NCBI RefSeq assembly: GCF_041435215.1
Contig: NZ_CP108394.1
Coordinates: 186,001-250,000 of the forward strand
Direction of reading: 5' to 3'
DNA: 64,000 nucleotides
Source of the DNA: Streptomyces sp. NBC_01314
Lineage (GTDB): Bacteria; Actinomycetota; Actinomycetes; Streptomycetales; Streptomycetaceae
The position numbers and the translations under genes were made by a program. This document shows, piece by piece, positions 1 to 9,357 of this stretch. Below the pieces are notes generated by a model, which ran no database searches, was not told where the DNA came from, and was given only the letters and a program-made list of their open reading frames with translations. Positions within the stretch are counted from its first letter, which is position 1. Each line of letters begins with the position of its first letter.

Positions 1-504
1 CCGGGCGAACCCGGTCCCGGCAGGCCCGTGGCGCCACCGCCCGAGCAATCAGGTCGCGGCGCCACGGCTGTCCAGCCGTACACAGCGAGTGCCTCAGGCG
101 GAAAGCTCCGTCGGACCTGACGGCTGACGTCAGAGTGTCGGTATCCGCCAATCTCTGCCAGGGCAACTGAGCGTAGCCGCAGCTTGTGGCACCGGCTGAA
201 CTTCAACCGACACCGATGGGAGCGTCCCTCGGAAAAAACCCATCGCCCTAGATCTCCGGTAGTTGCGGATTGCTGGAGATCAGTGCCTGTAGTCGGCCCG
301 TCTCCTTCGGGAGTGACCTCGGACCCTGGTGTCGCGCGATGCACCGAGCATCACTGCACAGTGTCGCCGTTGGCATGACGCCACGCCCGAGGCCGTTCCC
401 GGCTCGGGGCTGGTGTTGGTGCGGGTGCAGGGCGTCGGCGTCAGCCTGGTCGACGGGTATGTCGTCGCCGGGCGTTGGACGTCGGTTGACCTCGGCCGTC
501 CCTT
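1..504. other. No recognised gene
   Basis: I find no open frame here with the codon bias of a real gene on either strand. The stretch lies downstream of the 2-hydroxyacid dehydrogenase gene, which is transcribed toward it, and ends at that gene's terminator. Confidence 0.5.
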
Positions 505-536
505 CGTCGTCCCGGCCGGATCAGGCCGGGACGACG
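505..536 (-). terminator. Hairpin terminator of the dehydrogenase gene
   Basis: A perfect 13-bp stem (CGTCGTCCCGGCC pairing with GGCCGGGACGACG) closes a 6-nt loop. It begins two bases past the dehydrogenase stop codon. There is no long T-run, which is normal for Streptomyces terminators. Confidence 0.8.
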
Positions 537-538
537 TT

Positions 539-1552
539 TCACGCGCTGATCGCGAGCTCCCCACGCCGGACGCCGTGCGAGAGCGGCAGCCCGGCGGCGA
601 GCCGTTCCAGTTCCTCCACGACGGTGTCGCCCAGGCGGGCCAGTTCGTTGCCGAGGGAGCCCGCGATGTGCGGGGTGAGGAAGACGTTGGGCAGGCGGTA
701 GAGGGGGGAGTCCGCGGGCAGTGGCTCCGGTTCGGTGACGTCGAGGACCGCGCTGATCCGGCCGCCGGCGAGTTCGTGGGTGAGGGCCTCGGGGTCCACG
801 AGGGCGCCGCGCGAGGTGTTGATCAGTACGCCGCCGTCGGGGATCAGGGCCAGCCGTTCGCGACTGAGCATCCGGTGGGTCTCCGGGGTGTCGGGCGCGT
901 GGACGCTGACGATGTCGCTGGTGCGCAGCAGTTCGTCGAGAGGCAGTGAAACCGCACCGAGCGCCGCCGCCCCGGCCTCGTCCACGTACGGGTCGTACAG
1001 GCCCACCGAGAGGTCGAAGGGTCGCAGCAGTTCCAGCACGCGGCGGCCCACACGTGACGCGCCGATGACCCCGATCCGTCGGCCGAGGTTGCCGATGGCC
1101 GCGTACGCGCCCAGCGCGGGGTAGACGTGTTCGGTCCGGAAGCGCTCACGGAGCCCGAAGGCGTCCTTGCCGGCGAAGAGGATCGCGGCGAGGGTGTATT
1201 CGGCCACGGGAAGCGCGTTGGCCCGGGCGGCACTGGAGACGGTGAGTCCGCGTTCCCAGACGGCCTCGCCGATCAGGCTGCGTACGCTGCCGGCCGCGTG
1301 CAGAACGGCCCGCAGCCGGGGCGCCGCGTCCAGCACCTCCGCGCCGATGTGCGGACAGCCCCAGCCGGTGATCAGCACCTCGGCCCGCGCCAGTGCACGG
1401 ACGGCCGCCGGATCGGTGAAGTCCCGGACGACGAGAGCGGGATCGATCGTCACGAGCTGCCGTAGCCGCGTCATGAGCGGGGCCGGAAAGAGCTCCGGCA
1501 GATGCACCGGGTCCATGGCGAACACGGCGGGTGGAAGCAATTGCGGGGGCAT
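539..1552 (-). CDS. D-isomer-specific 2-hydroxyacid dehydrogenase
   Basis: Cytoplasmic NAD(P)-dependent oxidoreductase expected to interconvert a 2-keto acid and a D-2-hydroxy acid; the substrate cannot be read from sequence. It has 337 residues, the usual length. The nucleotide-binding loop is near residues 161-170 (GVIGASRVGR, where a Ser replaces the second Gly of GxGxxG). The catalytic triad is visible as Arg248 in NTSRGA, Glu274 in DVTEPEP and His295 in TPHIAGS. The ATG is preceded by GCAGGAG at good spacing. A LacI-like dyad lies about 57 bp upstream and a strong hairpin follows the stop. The next gene, divergent, is a broken sugar-binding lipoprotein, so the enzyme may once have belonged to a sugar-acid utilisation locus (inference). 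Confidence 0.9.
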   Translation of the reverse strand: MPPQLLPPAVFAMDPVHLPELFPAPLMTRLRQLVTIDPALVVRDFTDPAAVRALARAEVLITGWGCPHIGAEVLDAAPRLRAVLHAAGSVRSLIGEAVWERGLTVSSAARANALPVAEYTLAAILFAGKDAFGLRERFRTEHVYPALGAYAAIGNLGRRIGVIGASRVGRRVLELLRPFDLSVGLYDPYVDEAGAAALGAVSLPLDELLRTSDIVSVHAPDTPETHRMLSRERLALIPDGGVLINTSRGALVDPEALTHELAGGRISAVLDVTEPEPLPADSPLYRLPNVFLTPHIAGSLGNELARLGDTVVEELERLAAGLPLSHGVRRGELAISA

Positions 1553-1607
1553 GGCGCTCCTGCTGGGACACGAGGATGAGGACGAGGCCGAAGAGGACCT
1601 AGGGAGA

Positions 1608-1622
1608 GTAAACGGTTTCTAC
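1608..1622. promoter_or_regulatory. Possible LacI-type operator
   Basis: GTAAACGGTTTCTAC contains the AAAC-G-GTTT dyad typical of LacI/GalR-family boxes and sits between the divergent dehydrogenase and sugar-binding lipoprotein genes. No LacI regulator gene is in the window, so this is a suggestion only. Confidence 0.3.
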
Positions 1623-1932
1623 GCTAGAGAGCCATCATCCCTCAGGTCAATGGCCGGATGCGGGATACCACTCGCGCGGGTTCAGGGCTCACCCCCAGTG
1701 ACAATGCCTGGAAAAAAGCAGGTCGACTCGGTAGCCGGGTAACGCTGTTGAAAGTTAGACGAAACAAACCGGCCTGGCCCTCTTGTGGTTTCGGCCACTC
1801 ACGCCCACGGTCCCACAACAACCGGTTACTACTCCTCGGGAAGCGCCACCGCGTTCCTGCCTTCCCTGCCTCACCGCTGACCGCGCCAGTTCCCCCACCC
1901 CAAGCGCCGTCCTGTCCGTCCGTGGAGGACCG

Positions 1933-2742
1933 ATGTCCCAGTTCCGTGCCAGAGCCCTCGCCGCAGCGGCTGCCGCGGCATCCCTGTCCCTCCTGCTGGC
2001 CGCCTGCGGGGGCGGCGACTCCGAATCCGACTCCGCCACCGAGGCCACCAAGGGCAAGGTCACCCTGGAGTTCTGGAGCTGGACCGACGGCATCGAGGCC
2101 CAGACCAAGGTGTGGAACAAGGAGCACCCCGATACACAGGTCAAGTTCGTCAACCCCGCGGGTGAGACGGCCTACCAGAAGCTGCGCGCCGCGGTGAACG
2201 CCGGCACCGCCCCCTGTCTGTCGATCGCCCGCAGCGGCGGAATCGTGGTCCTGCTGGACGGCACCATCGTCCGCACCCGCCGTCGCACCGGGGCGGACAA
2301 CCGGAAGAACTTCTCCGGCAAGCACAAAGCCCATGGCCTGCTGTTTCTCGCTCTGACGGACGAGAAGGGCAACCTGATCCGGATCTCCGCGGCCAAACCC
2401 GGCCGCTCCAGCGAGATCACCGCCGCCCGCCACAACAAAATCACCGGCCATCTGCGCGAGGCCGGACTCGGAGCCCTGGCCGACCTCGGCTTCGTCGGCC
2501 TGGACGACGACCCCGACGACCCGGTGATCATCACCGGCCGCAAGGCCACCCGCAACCACCGCCTCACCGACTCCGAGAAGGAAGCGAACCGCCTGCTCAA
2601 CCGCGAACGCGCCGCCGTCGAGCACGGCTTCGCGAACCTGAAGTCCTGGCGCTTTCTCACCAAGGTCCGCATGAACGCCCGGCACGCGACCACCCTCCTG
2701 CGCGCCCTGCTCGTCCTGGCGAACACCGAAGTCCACAGGTGA
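1933..2742 (+). pseudogene. Sugar-ABC solute-binding lipoprotein N-terminus fused in frame to IS5-family transposase C-terminus
   Basis: One open frame made of two unrelated parts. Residues 1 to about 93 are the start of an extracellular sugar-binding lipoprotein: Arg-containing n-region, hydrophobic alanine-rich h-region and lipobox LLAAC, then KVTLEFWSWTDG and a conserved NAGTAPCLS segment. From about base 2215 the frame changes to the C-terminal two thirds of a DDE (IS5/DDE_Tnp_4-like) transposase, with LLDGT, GLDDDP and RAAVEHGFANLKSWR. The ATG at 1933 has GGAGG just upstream. An IS insertion followed by loss of its left part would produce this. The binding protein can no longer work, and no permease genes follow. 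A lipidated chimera could still be made. Confidence 0.85.
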
Positions 2743-2955
2743 CAGACGATCTCCCGCGGAAGATCACGCCCCTGACCGGAGCGAGCACGTCACCGCGGGC
2801 CCACACCAGTCCCCGTGACCTGCAGAATCAGGATGAAAACATCTCACTGACAGTGGGCCCACAGGCGTGGGGCGTGGCCGTGGTCGGAAGATACGTAACC
2901 GATCTACGTAGACTCACGGTTGTCACGCGTGGACGCGGACTGGAGGCTCGTCCTC

Positions 2956-3705
2956 ATGACTCCAGTCACCCCCGTGTCTCCCGAGGTCGCCGACCTGGCC
3001 GCCCGGCATCGGCTAGGGCCGGTCCAGGGCGTGTTCGCGCCGAAGCGCCTCCGTCGCGCGGTGTTCGCCGCCCATGTCTTCAACTGCCTCATGCTCATGC
3101 CGTTCTTCCTGGTCCCCGGGCTGTTGTACTACTGGTTCTGGATGCGCCGTTTCCCCGACTTCAGCCGGAAGCGGGCCGCCCAGCGGCTGCACCTGTTCGA
3201 GGAGGGGCTGGTCGTGCACCCGCCGTCCGGCGGCGAGCCGGTCGCCCTGCGTTGGGACTCCCTGCGCCTCCAGCAGGAGATCACCCAGCTGATCGTCTAC
3301 GGCCGCCCCCACCCGACCAGATACGTCTACTCGGCAAGCGCCCCCGGCCAGGGGTCGGTGCGGATCACGGAGTTCTATGAGGATCCCGACGCCTGGGGTC
3401 CCTGGATGCAGGACGCGGTGGTGCGCGCGCAGGAAGCGGCCGTGCTGGAGATGCTCCGCGAGGGCGGCACGGTCCGGTTCGGAGCGCTCTCGCTCTCCCG
3501 CACGGCCGTGTCAGCCCCCGGGAAGGGCAGCCTGCCCTGGCCGAAGGTCCGGGAGGTCCAGGCCTCGGGCTTCCTGGTCCGCATCATGACCACCGGCTCC
3601 TCGAGCGACCCTGTCCGCTGGTCCCACCACCCGGCCAAGGACATCACGAACCTGCACTTGTTCCTGGCGGTCGCCCACAACCTGCGCGAGCAGTCCGCCG
3701 CCTGA
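2956..3705 (+). CDS. DUF6585 family protein
   Basis: Protein of 249 residues with a hydrophobic stretch (about residues 36-57, LMLMPFFLVPGLLYYWFW), probably a membrane segment, followed by the DUF6585 core: RLHLFEEGLVV, ALRWDSL, a Tyr-rich YVYSA strand, TEFYEDPDAWGP, and a C-terminal PWPKVREVQ...DITNLHLFLAVAHNL. Function unknown. I chose ATG 2956 because GGAGG lies 9 bases upstream; an upstream in-frame start at 2920 lacks such a site. It is monocistronic and unrelated to its neighbours. Confidence 0.75.
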   Translation: MTPVTPVSPEVADLAARHRLGPVQGVFAPKRLRRAVFAAHVFNCLMLMPFFLVPGLLYYWFWMRRFPDFSRKRAAQRLHLFEEGLVVHPPSGGEPVALRWDSLRLQQEITQLIVYGRPHPTRYVYSASAPGQGSVRITEFYEDPDAWGPWMQDAVVRAQEAAVLEMLREGGTVRFGALSLSRTAVSAPGKGSLPWPKVREVQASGFLVRIMTTGSSSDPVRWSHHPAKDITNLHLFLAVAHNLREQSAA

Positions 3706-3900
3706 TACTCCAGCCGGACTTCTGTGTTCCTCCTGGTCAAACCGCTTGGTGGAGGGGAGCGTAGCGGGGGTGTGGCATGGGTGGGACGCATCGCCACCGG
3801 AGAGAAGGCCGACGGCGCGCTCCGCGCGAAGGGCGTCTGCCAGACGCAAGCCGAGGCCCGCACCCGGGAAGCCCAGAAGACGCCCCTGACGGACGATCAC

Positions 3901-4587
3901 GTGCTACCGATCTCTACCCTGCCCAGCACGAGTACCCCAACGAGACGGCACACCAGCCCCGCCGACCAGCAGAAATCAGGATGGCGGGTCCTCAATGATG
4001 AGCTTCACTACGAGGAGAGATGGGAGCCGCCCCGTCCGGCGACCACGGCGCGGACGTGGATCGATGCGTTCGCGTGGTGTGTGATCAGCGGCCTGACAGG
4101 GGAGCGGGACCGGGTGATCGGTGCTGTGCTGCGCAAGGACTGCGCGCCTGCTATCCGCGATGGCGTGCCGTATTCGACGCGGGAGTCCGTATCGACCCCG
4201 GCCGACCTGGCCGAGATGGACGCGCTGTGCGGCTACCTGACCGTCGTGCACGGACCCCGTCCCGGTGCGCTGCCCGGTCCGGCGCCGCTGGGCAAGCCCG
4301 ACGCCGCCGCGCGGGCGCGTACGGCCGGGCGGCTGGACGCGGCCGGGGCACTGACGCCGGACCAGCAGCTGTTGCGCGTCCTGCTCGACGACGACCAGGG
4401 CACGTTCGAACAGGCGCTGGGAGAACGGCTCGTGGCCTACCGCGAGAACGCCAGGCCCGACCCCGTCCCCCGGAGCCTGCTGCCGGTGGGAGCCCTCACC
4501 CTGGCCGCGCTCGCTACTCAGACACACGGCTGGGAGCTGGGCATCCGGTCCCCCTACCTGCCCGAGTCGCTGATACGCCAACACTGA
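3901..4587 (+). CDS. Imm49 family immunity protein (start uncertain)
   Basis: The C-terminal 190 residues match Imm49 immunity proteins of Streptomyces polymorphic-toxin loci: AFAWCVISGL, VLRKDCA, LLDDDQGTFEQALGERLVAYRE, and the ending HGWELGIRSPYLPESLI. These are cytoplasmic proteins thought to neutralise a cognate toxin. The frame is open back to 3724 but has no ATG; GTG 3901 would give 228 residues, slightly short for the family, so the N-terminus may be truncated. No toxin gene is adjacent, making it an orphan. Confidence 0.65.
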   Translation: MLPISTLPSTSTPTRRHTSPADQQKSGWRVLNDELHYEERWEPPRPATTARTWIDAFAWCVISGLTGERDRVIGAVLRKDCAPAIRDGVPYSTRESVSTPADLAEMDALCGYLTVVHGPRPGALPGPAPLGKPDAAARARTAGRLDAAGALTPDQQLLRVLLDDDQGTFEQALGERLVAYRENARPDPVPRSLLPVGALTLAALATQTHGWELGIRSPYLPESLIRQH

Positions 4588-5134
4588 CCGGGCGCAGCAC
4601 TCACCACTGCCGCCCAACCCGGGAACAGGTGAACGGCTGGCACCACCAGCGGCTGTCGATGCGGATGGCCGAGGTGCAGCAACGTGGACAGGAACCAGCC
4701 CGTTCGGACTCTGGGAGTGCGCAACTATGTACGGCCTTCTGCCTGTTGTTGCCGTTGTCTCCTGCTTTGCCCCGGGCGCTCAGCCGGGATAGCGGCGCAC
4801 CGGAGGGCGGAGCGCTGCCTCGCCTCCCGCACCCCCGGGCCGCGGCCCTCGTCGACGCCGTCCGTCCACTGCCCCGGCGGCAGACCCCCAACGGCGACTG
4901 GCGCTTCGGGGTCACCAGGGTCGGCGGAACCCCGGTACCGTGCGCCCTGGCCGATGTCCCCGTACCGGACGGCACCCGCCCGGCCCTCTCCTGGCCGTGA
5001 CCCCACTGTGTGCCGGGGCGGGAAAGTGCCGGGCGGCATGCACCTGCTCCGCTTCACCCTGCAGCCCGGCCAGTTGCCCGCGCGGACCTTACCGCTCCGC
5101 CCCGGCCGCACCCTGTGGGCCCGCAGGACAGCGC
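4588..5134. other. No recognised gene
   Basis: Frames are open over parts of this stretch, but none has a family I recognise, a good start site or consistent codon bias. It separates the Imm49 gene from the helicase remnant. Confidence 0.4.
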
Positions 5135-5929
5135 TCACACAAGGGCGGCCGGAGTGGCGGTCTCGTCCGTCCAGTCGCCGTCGAACAGGGCGGCGACCAG
5201 GTGTACGTGTTCATCGGGTAGTTGGCCTGAGCAGTGCTTGGTGCGGGTCTTGGCGAGCCAGGCGCCGATCCTGACGGTGTCGCCGTCGACGCGGATGCTG
5301 TCGCGGGCGGCGGGGGCGCGGCCTTCGCGGTGGAGGAAGAGTTCCAGGAGCTGGACGGTCTCCTCGAAGCTGCGGCGGGTGCGGCGTACGGGGGTGAGCG
5401 GGTTGCGTTCAGGGGTGAGGCCGAGGGAGGCCAGCAGGTGGTGCTGGCCGGGGTGGAGGGTGTGCCAGGTGGTGAGCTGGCGGTGCAGCCAGGAGCCGAT
5501 CTTCACGCCGGCCAAAAGAATGTCGCGGGTGAGGGCGGCAGGGTCGGCGCCGGTGGCGAGGTGGGCGCGCGGCAGGCCATATTTGCGGTGCCAGTCCGCG
5601 CCGTGGGGCAGGCGCCAGTCGGGGGCGAGGGCGTTGAGGGCGTCGGCGCGCTGCGCGGCGAGTTCCTGGCGCATGGTGGTGATGAAGGTGCCCAGCCGGT
5701 ATCCGGTGGGGTCGATGTGGTCGGCGGGGACGTCGAGGTGGCCGTACTGGTCGCGATAGGACTGGGCGGCGGCCAGGCGGCGGGAGCGGGAGACCGCCGC
5801 CTCGCGGGGGTCGAAAGAGGCCAGGTCCATATCAGCGGGGGCGGACGCGACCCGCTCCGGCACGAGGGCTTCGACACCGTCGGGGTGAGGGCCACCCCCT
5901 CGGTCGCGAACGGCGAGGTGGCCCCGCAT
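5135..5929 (-). pseudogene. C-terminal remnant of a DEAD/DEAH helicase with helicase-associated (HA) domains
   Basis: The readable part contains repeated HA-type modules, each of the form aromatic-...-G-...-R-LG-x-W/F: RDQYGHLDVPADHIDPTGYRLGTF, then GVKIGSWLHRQL, then VRIGAWLAKTR. Such modules are normally the tail of a large restriction-type helicase. No helicase motifs (Walker A, DEAD box) are present upstream, where the next feature is the protease terminator, so the N-terminal motor is missing. The start at 5929 is only the limit of the open frame. Confidence 0.6.
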
Positions 5930-5980
5930 CAGCGCGCCCGCTCGTCAGGCCCGGTCCTCCACGTGCCCGCAGACGCGGAC

Positions 5981-6012
5981 GGCCCGTCGGAAGCCGAAGC
6001 TTCCGACGGGCC
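5981..6012 (-). terminator. Terminator of the S8 protease gene
   Basis: Perfect 14-bp stem (GGCCCGTCGGAAGC pairing with GCTTCCGACGGGCC) around a 4-nt loop. On the minus strand the loop reads TTCG closed by a C-G pair, the extra-stable UUCG tetraloop. It lies 19 bases past the protease stop codon. Confidence 0.85.
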
Positions 6013-6030
6013 GCGCGCGTGCGCTACCGC

Positions 6031-9000
6031 TTACTTGCCGTAGTACGCGTTGTAGATCGAGATCGTCGACTTGTTGCCCTTCTTGTCGGCGATCTTGGCG
6101 CGGAAGGAGATGGCCTTCCCCTTCGCCGGGTTCTTGACGCTCACCTTGCCGTCCTTGACGGTGAGCTTCTTCCAGGTCTTGCCGTAGTCGTACGACGCGT
6201 ACACCGACAGCGACTTCAGGTTGCTGCCCTTGGCCGCGCCCTCGACGGTGACCGGGACCTTGACGGTCTTGTCGGCCGGGACCTTGCTGTCCAGGCCCGT
6301 GGTCGCGAGGAAGCGGGCCGTGGAGACGGGCAGCTTCGTGATGCCGTTGGTCTTCTTCGAGCTGAACGTCCAGCTGGCGTCGACGCGGGTGGATGCAGCG
6401 GCGACCTTGGCGCTGCGCTTGACCGACGTCGTCAGCTTGTACTCGGCCTCACCGGCCGGGACCTTGAACTGCTTGTCCCCGAACAGCGGGTCGTCGTTGC
6501 TGCCGACCCTGGTGCCGTTGCGGTACAGGGTCGTGTTGACCGACGAGAACTTGGACCAGCCCACGTTGCCCTTGCCGTCGGCGAACAGCGGCAGGGAACC
6601 GTAGATCTGGTTGCCCTCACGGATGACACCGAAGTCGCTGGTCAGGTGCGGTCCGAAGACGGCTGTGTTGACGGTCTGCGAGTAGCTCTTGCCGGCGGCG
6701 AACTTGTGCGTGCCCAGCGTGTAGGCGGCATCGTCGATCGGGAAGCCGTCCGCGTCCACGCCGCCGTACTGGTTGAACTCCAGCTGCCACTTCACGCCGC
6801 CCTGGGCGGACAGGTGGAGCGTGCGCGTACCGGGCAGGGTCTGCGGCATGCCGATCGAGGAGGCGCTGGAGCTCCACGGCATCCAGCCCACCGCATTGAT
6901 CGCGCCCTTCTTGCCGCTCGCCGAGGCGCCGAGGCCGGCCTTCACCGTGGCGAGCTCACTCGTCTTGTAGTGCTTGGTGAAACCGGTGGCGAGCTGCTTG
7001 ACCGGACCGCCGGCGATGACGTCGTACTCCTCCTTGTCGCCCTTGGACCAGTGGCCGTCCCACTGTTGGGTCAGCGAACCGTCGGTGATCTGCGGGCCGA
7101 CGTGGGCGGTGCGGAAGTTGTCGTACGAGTCCAGCCACCAGCCGTAGACGTACGTGTTGTCACCGGCTTCCACCGTGTAGTCGGCCGAGGCGAACTCCGA
7201 CTTGACGCCCGTGGCCGGAACGGTGATGTCCACCGGCTTGGCCTTGCGGGCGTCCAGCGTGATCGTCGTGTTCTTGCCGACGTTCAGCTTGGGCTGGGCG
7301 AGCCAGTCTGCGCCCTCGAACTTCTCCGGGTCGTCGCCCGCGTAGACGCTCGTGTTGAGGATGTAGGTGCCCTTGGGGACACGGGCGGTGACGGTGCCGT
7401 CCTCGTCGTACGGCATGGCCCCCTTGCCCTTGCCCAGGCCCGCGATCCCGGTCAGGTCGGCGCTGTAGTACTTCGCCGCCTTGCCGTCGCGGTCCAAGAA
7501 CTTCAGGGTGACGTCGTACGACTCGACCTCGCGCTGGACCGCCGCGGCCGTGCGGACGGTCTGACCGCTGCCCGTCGCCGTCACATACGCCGAGTACGCG
7601 CCGTCGAGCGTGCCGCCGAGCTTGGTGTCGACGGTGAACGGCACGGAGGCCTTGCCGCCGGCCGGGACCGTCACCGAGGTGGCGCCGAGCTTGAAGAAGC
7701 CGGCCGGGACGGCCTGCCCCTTCGGGTTGGTGGCTGTCGACGTCAGCTTCAGCGTGACGTCCGTCGTGCCGAGGTTGCGGTACGTCAGTTCCTTGGTGAC
7801 CGGCTTGTCGTCGGTGTGCGGCCACTGCTGCACACCGAAGCTCACCGAGACCGGCTCGGCGATCACGGACTGTTTGATGGCCTTGTCGACCTGGATGCGG
7901 CCCGAACCCTGCTGGAATGGGGTGTACTTGCCGCCCTTGGTGGAGCCGGTGAGGGCGCCCTTCAGTTCGGCGTACTTCCAGGCCGGGTGCTGCTGCTTGA
8001 GGATCGCCGCCGCGCCCGCGACATGCGGGGTCGCCATCGACGTGCCGGAGATCGTCATGTAGCCGGCCGGCTTCTCGCCGACGTCCTGGGCTATCAGGTT
8101 GCCCGGGGCGGAGGCCGCGGTGATGTCCACGCCGGGCGCGGTCACGTCGGGCTTGAGGGCGCCGTCCATGCCGGGGCCGCGACTGGAGAAGTCGGCCAGC
8201 TTGTCCTTGTCGTCGACCGCGCCGACGGTCAGGGCCGCGGCGGCGCTGCCCGGGGAGCCGACGGTCTGCTCGCCGAAGTGGCCCTCGTTGCCGGCCGCGA
8301 TGGCGAACAGGATGCCCTTCTCCTCGGACAGCTTGTTCACCGCCGCTTCCAGCGGGTCGATCGCGGGCGTGTCGCCGCCGGCCAGGCTCAGGTTGACGAC
8401 GTCGGCGCCCTCGGAGGCGGCCCACTCCATGCCGGCGAGGATCTCGGAGTCGCTGCCGAATCCGCCGTCGTCGAGGACCTTGCCGTTGAGGATCTTGGCG
8501 CCGGGCGCGACGCCCTTGTACTTGCCGCCGGACTTCTTGCCGGTGCCGGCCGCGATAGAGGCGACATGCGTGCCGTGGCCGACCTTGTCAGTGGCGTCGG
8601 GCGCGGTGGTGAAGTTCTTGGCGCCGATCACCTGACCCTTGAGGTCGTCGTGGGTGGCGTCGACACCGGTGTCCAGGACGGCGATCTTGACGCCCTTGCC
8701 GTCGTAACCGGCCGACCACGCCTTGGGCGCGCCGATCTGCGGGACGGACTTGTCGAGGCTGGCCTTGCGGACGCCGTCGAGCCAGACGTGCGCGATACCG
8801 GAGGCGGTGTTCTCGCCGTTGGTGAGCGCGTCCCAGAGCTCGGGTGTGTCCTTCTGCGGTGTCTGCACCGCGTCCGCGTTCACGGACTTCAGCGTGTGGC
8901 TCAGGGTGCCCGCGTCGCGGACGTCGGCCTTGGTGGCCGCTGCGCTGCCGCGGTAGCCGACGATGACCTTCAGGCCCTTCTTCTGGGCCTTGCGGATGGT

Positions 9001-9357
9001 GGACTTGTTCAACTCGGTGACGTCGAAGAGCCGCTGGTCCAGCTTGCCGGTGGCGACCAGGCGGGCCGCGTCGGCCGGGATGGCGAGGGTGTGGCCGTCG
9101 AGCTTGCGGATCTGGACGGGGACGTGTTCCCGGCCCTTGGCGTGCTCCAGGCCGATGACACGGCCCTTGGCGTCCAGGACGACCCGGTCGCCGGTGATCA
9201 GTGTGACGCGGTGCTTGGCGGTCAGGGACACCGGCTTGGCGGCCGCTGCCGCCTGCTCGCCTGTGGCCGACGCCGGGCTGGTCATGCCCGCCGCCAGAGC
9301 CACGGCCGCCGCGGTGGCGACTGTGGCGGCGTACGCCCTTTTCACTTGTCTGCGCAA
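6031..9357 (-). CDS. Secreted S8 family (subtilisin-like) serine peptidase
   Basis: Large exported protease of 1,108 residues, a size class common in Streptomyces. A Sec signal peptide is clear: MRRQVKR, a hydrophobic stretch and a cut near ASA-TG at about residue 32. A propeptide-like region follows to about 205. The catalytic domain (about 205-470) shows Asp229 in VLDTG, His261 in GHGTHVA, Asn357 in AAGN and Ser440 in SGTSMATPHVAG, so the active site is intact. The remaining ~630 residues are beta-rich accessory domains, ending in a short conserved tail (NAYYGK). It stands alone, with its own UUCG terminator. The role is probably extracellular protein degradation; the substrate is unknown. 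Confidence 0.95.
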   Translation of the reverse strand: MRRQVKRAYAATVATAAAVALAAGMTSPASATGEQAAAAAKPVSLTAKHRVTLITGDRVVLDAKGRVIGLEHAKGREHVPVQIRKLDGHTLAIPADAARLVATGKLDQRLFDVTELNKSTIRKAQKKGLKVIVGYRGSAAATKADVRDAGTLSHTLKSVNADAVQTPQKDTPELWDALTNGENTASGIAHVWLDGVRKASLDKSVPQIGAPKAWSAGYDGKGVKIAVLDTGVDATHDDLKGQVIGAKNFTTAPDATDKVGHGTHVASIAAGTGKKSGGKYKGVAPGAKILNGKVLDDGGFGSDSEILAGMEWAASEGADVVNLSLAGGDTPAIDPLEAAVNKLSEEKGILFAIAAGNEGHFGEQTVGSPGSAAAALTVGAVDDKDKLADFSSRGPGMDGALKPDVTAPGVDITAASAPGNLIAQDVGEKPAGYMTISGTSMATPHVAGAAAILKQQHPAWKYAELKGALTGSTKGGKYTPFQQGSGRIQVDKAIKQSVIAEPVSVSFGVQQWPHTDDKPVTKELTYRNLGTTDVTLKLTSTATNPKGQAVPAGFFKLGATSVTVPAGGKASVPFTVDTKLGGTLDGAYSAYVTATGSGQTVRTAAAVQREVESYDVTLKFLDRDGKAAKYYSADLTGIAGLGKGKGAMPYDEDGTVTARVPKGTYILNTSVYAGDDPEKFEGADWLAQPKLNVGKNTTITLDARKAKPVDITVPATGVKSEFASADYTVEAGDNTYVYGWWLDSYDNFRTAHVGPQITDGSLTQQWDGHWSKGDKEEYDVIAGGPVKQLATGFTKHYKTSELATVKAGLGASASGKKGAINAVGWMPWSSSASSIGMPQTLPGTRTLHLSAQGGVKWQLEFNQYGGVDADGFPIDDAAYTLGTHKFAAGKSYSQTVNTAVFGPHLTSDFGVIREGNQIYGSLPLFADGKGNVGWSKFSSVNTTLYRNGTRVGSNDDPLFGDKQFKVPAGEAEYKLTTSVKRSAKVAAASTRVDASWTFSSKKTNGITKLPVSTARFLATTGLDSKVPADKTVKVPVTVEGAAKGSNLKSLSVYASYDYGKTWKKLTVKDGKVSVKNPAKGKAISFRAKIADKKGNKSTISIYNAYYGK

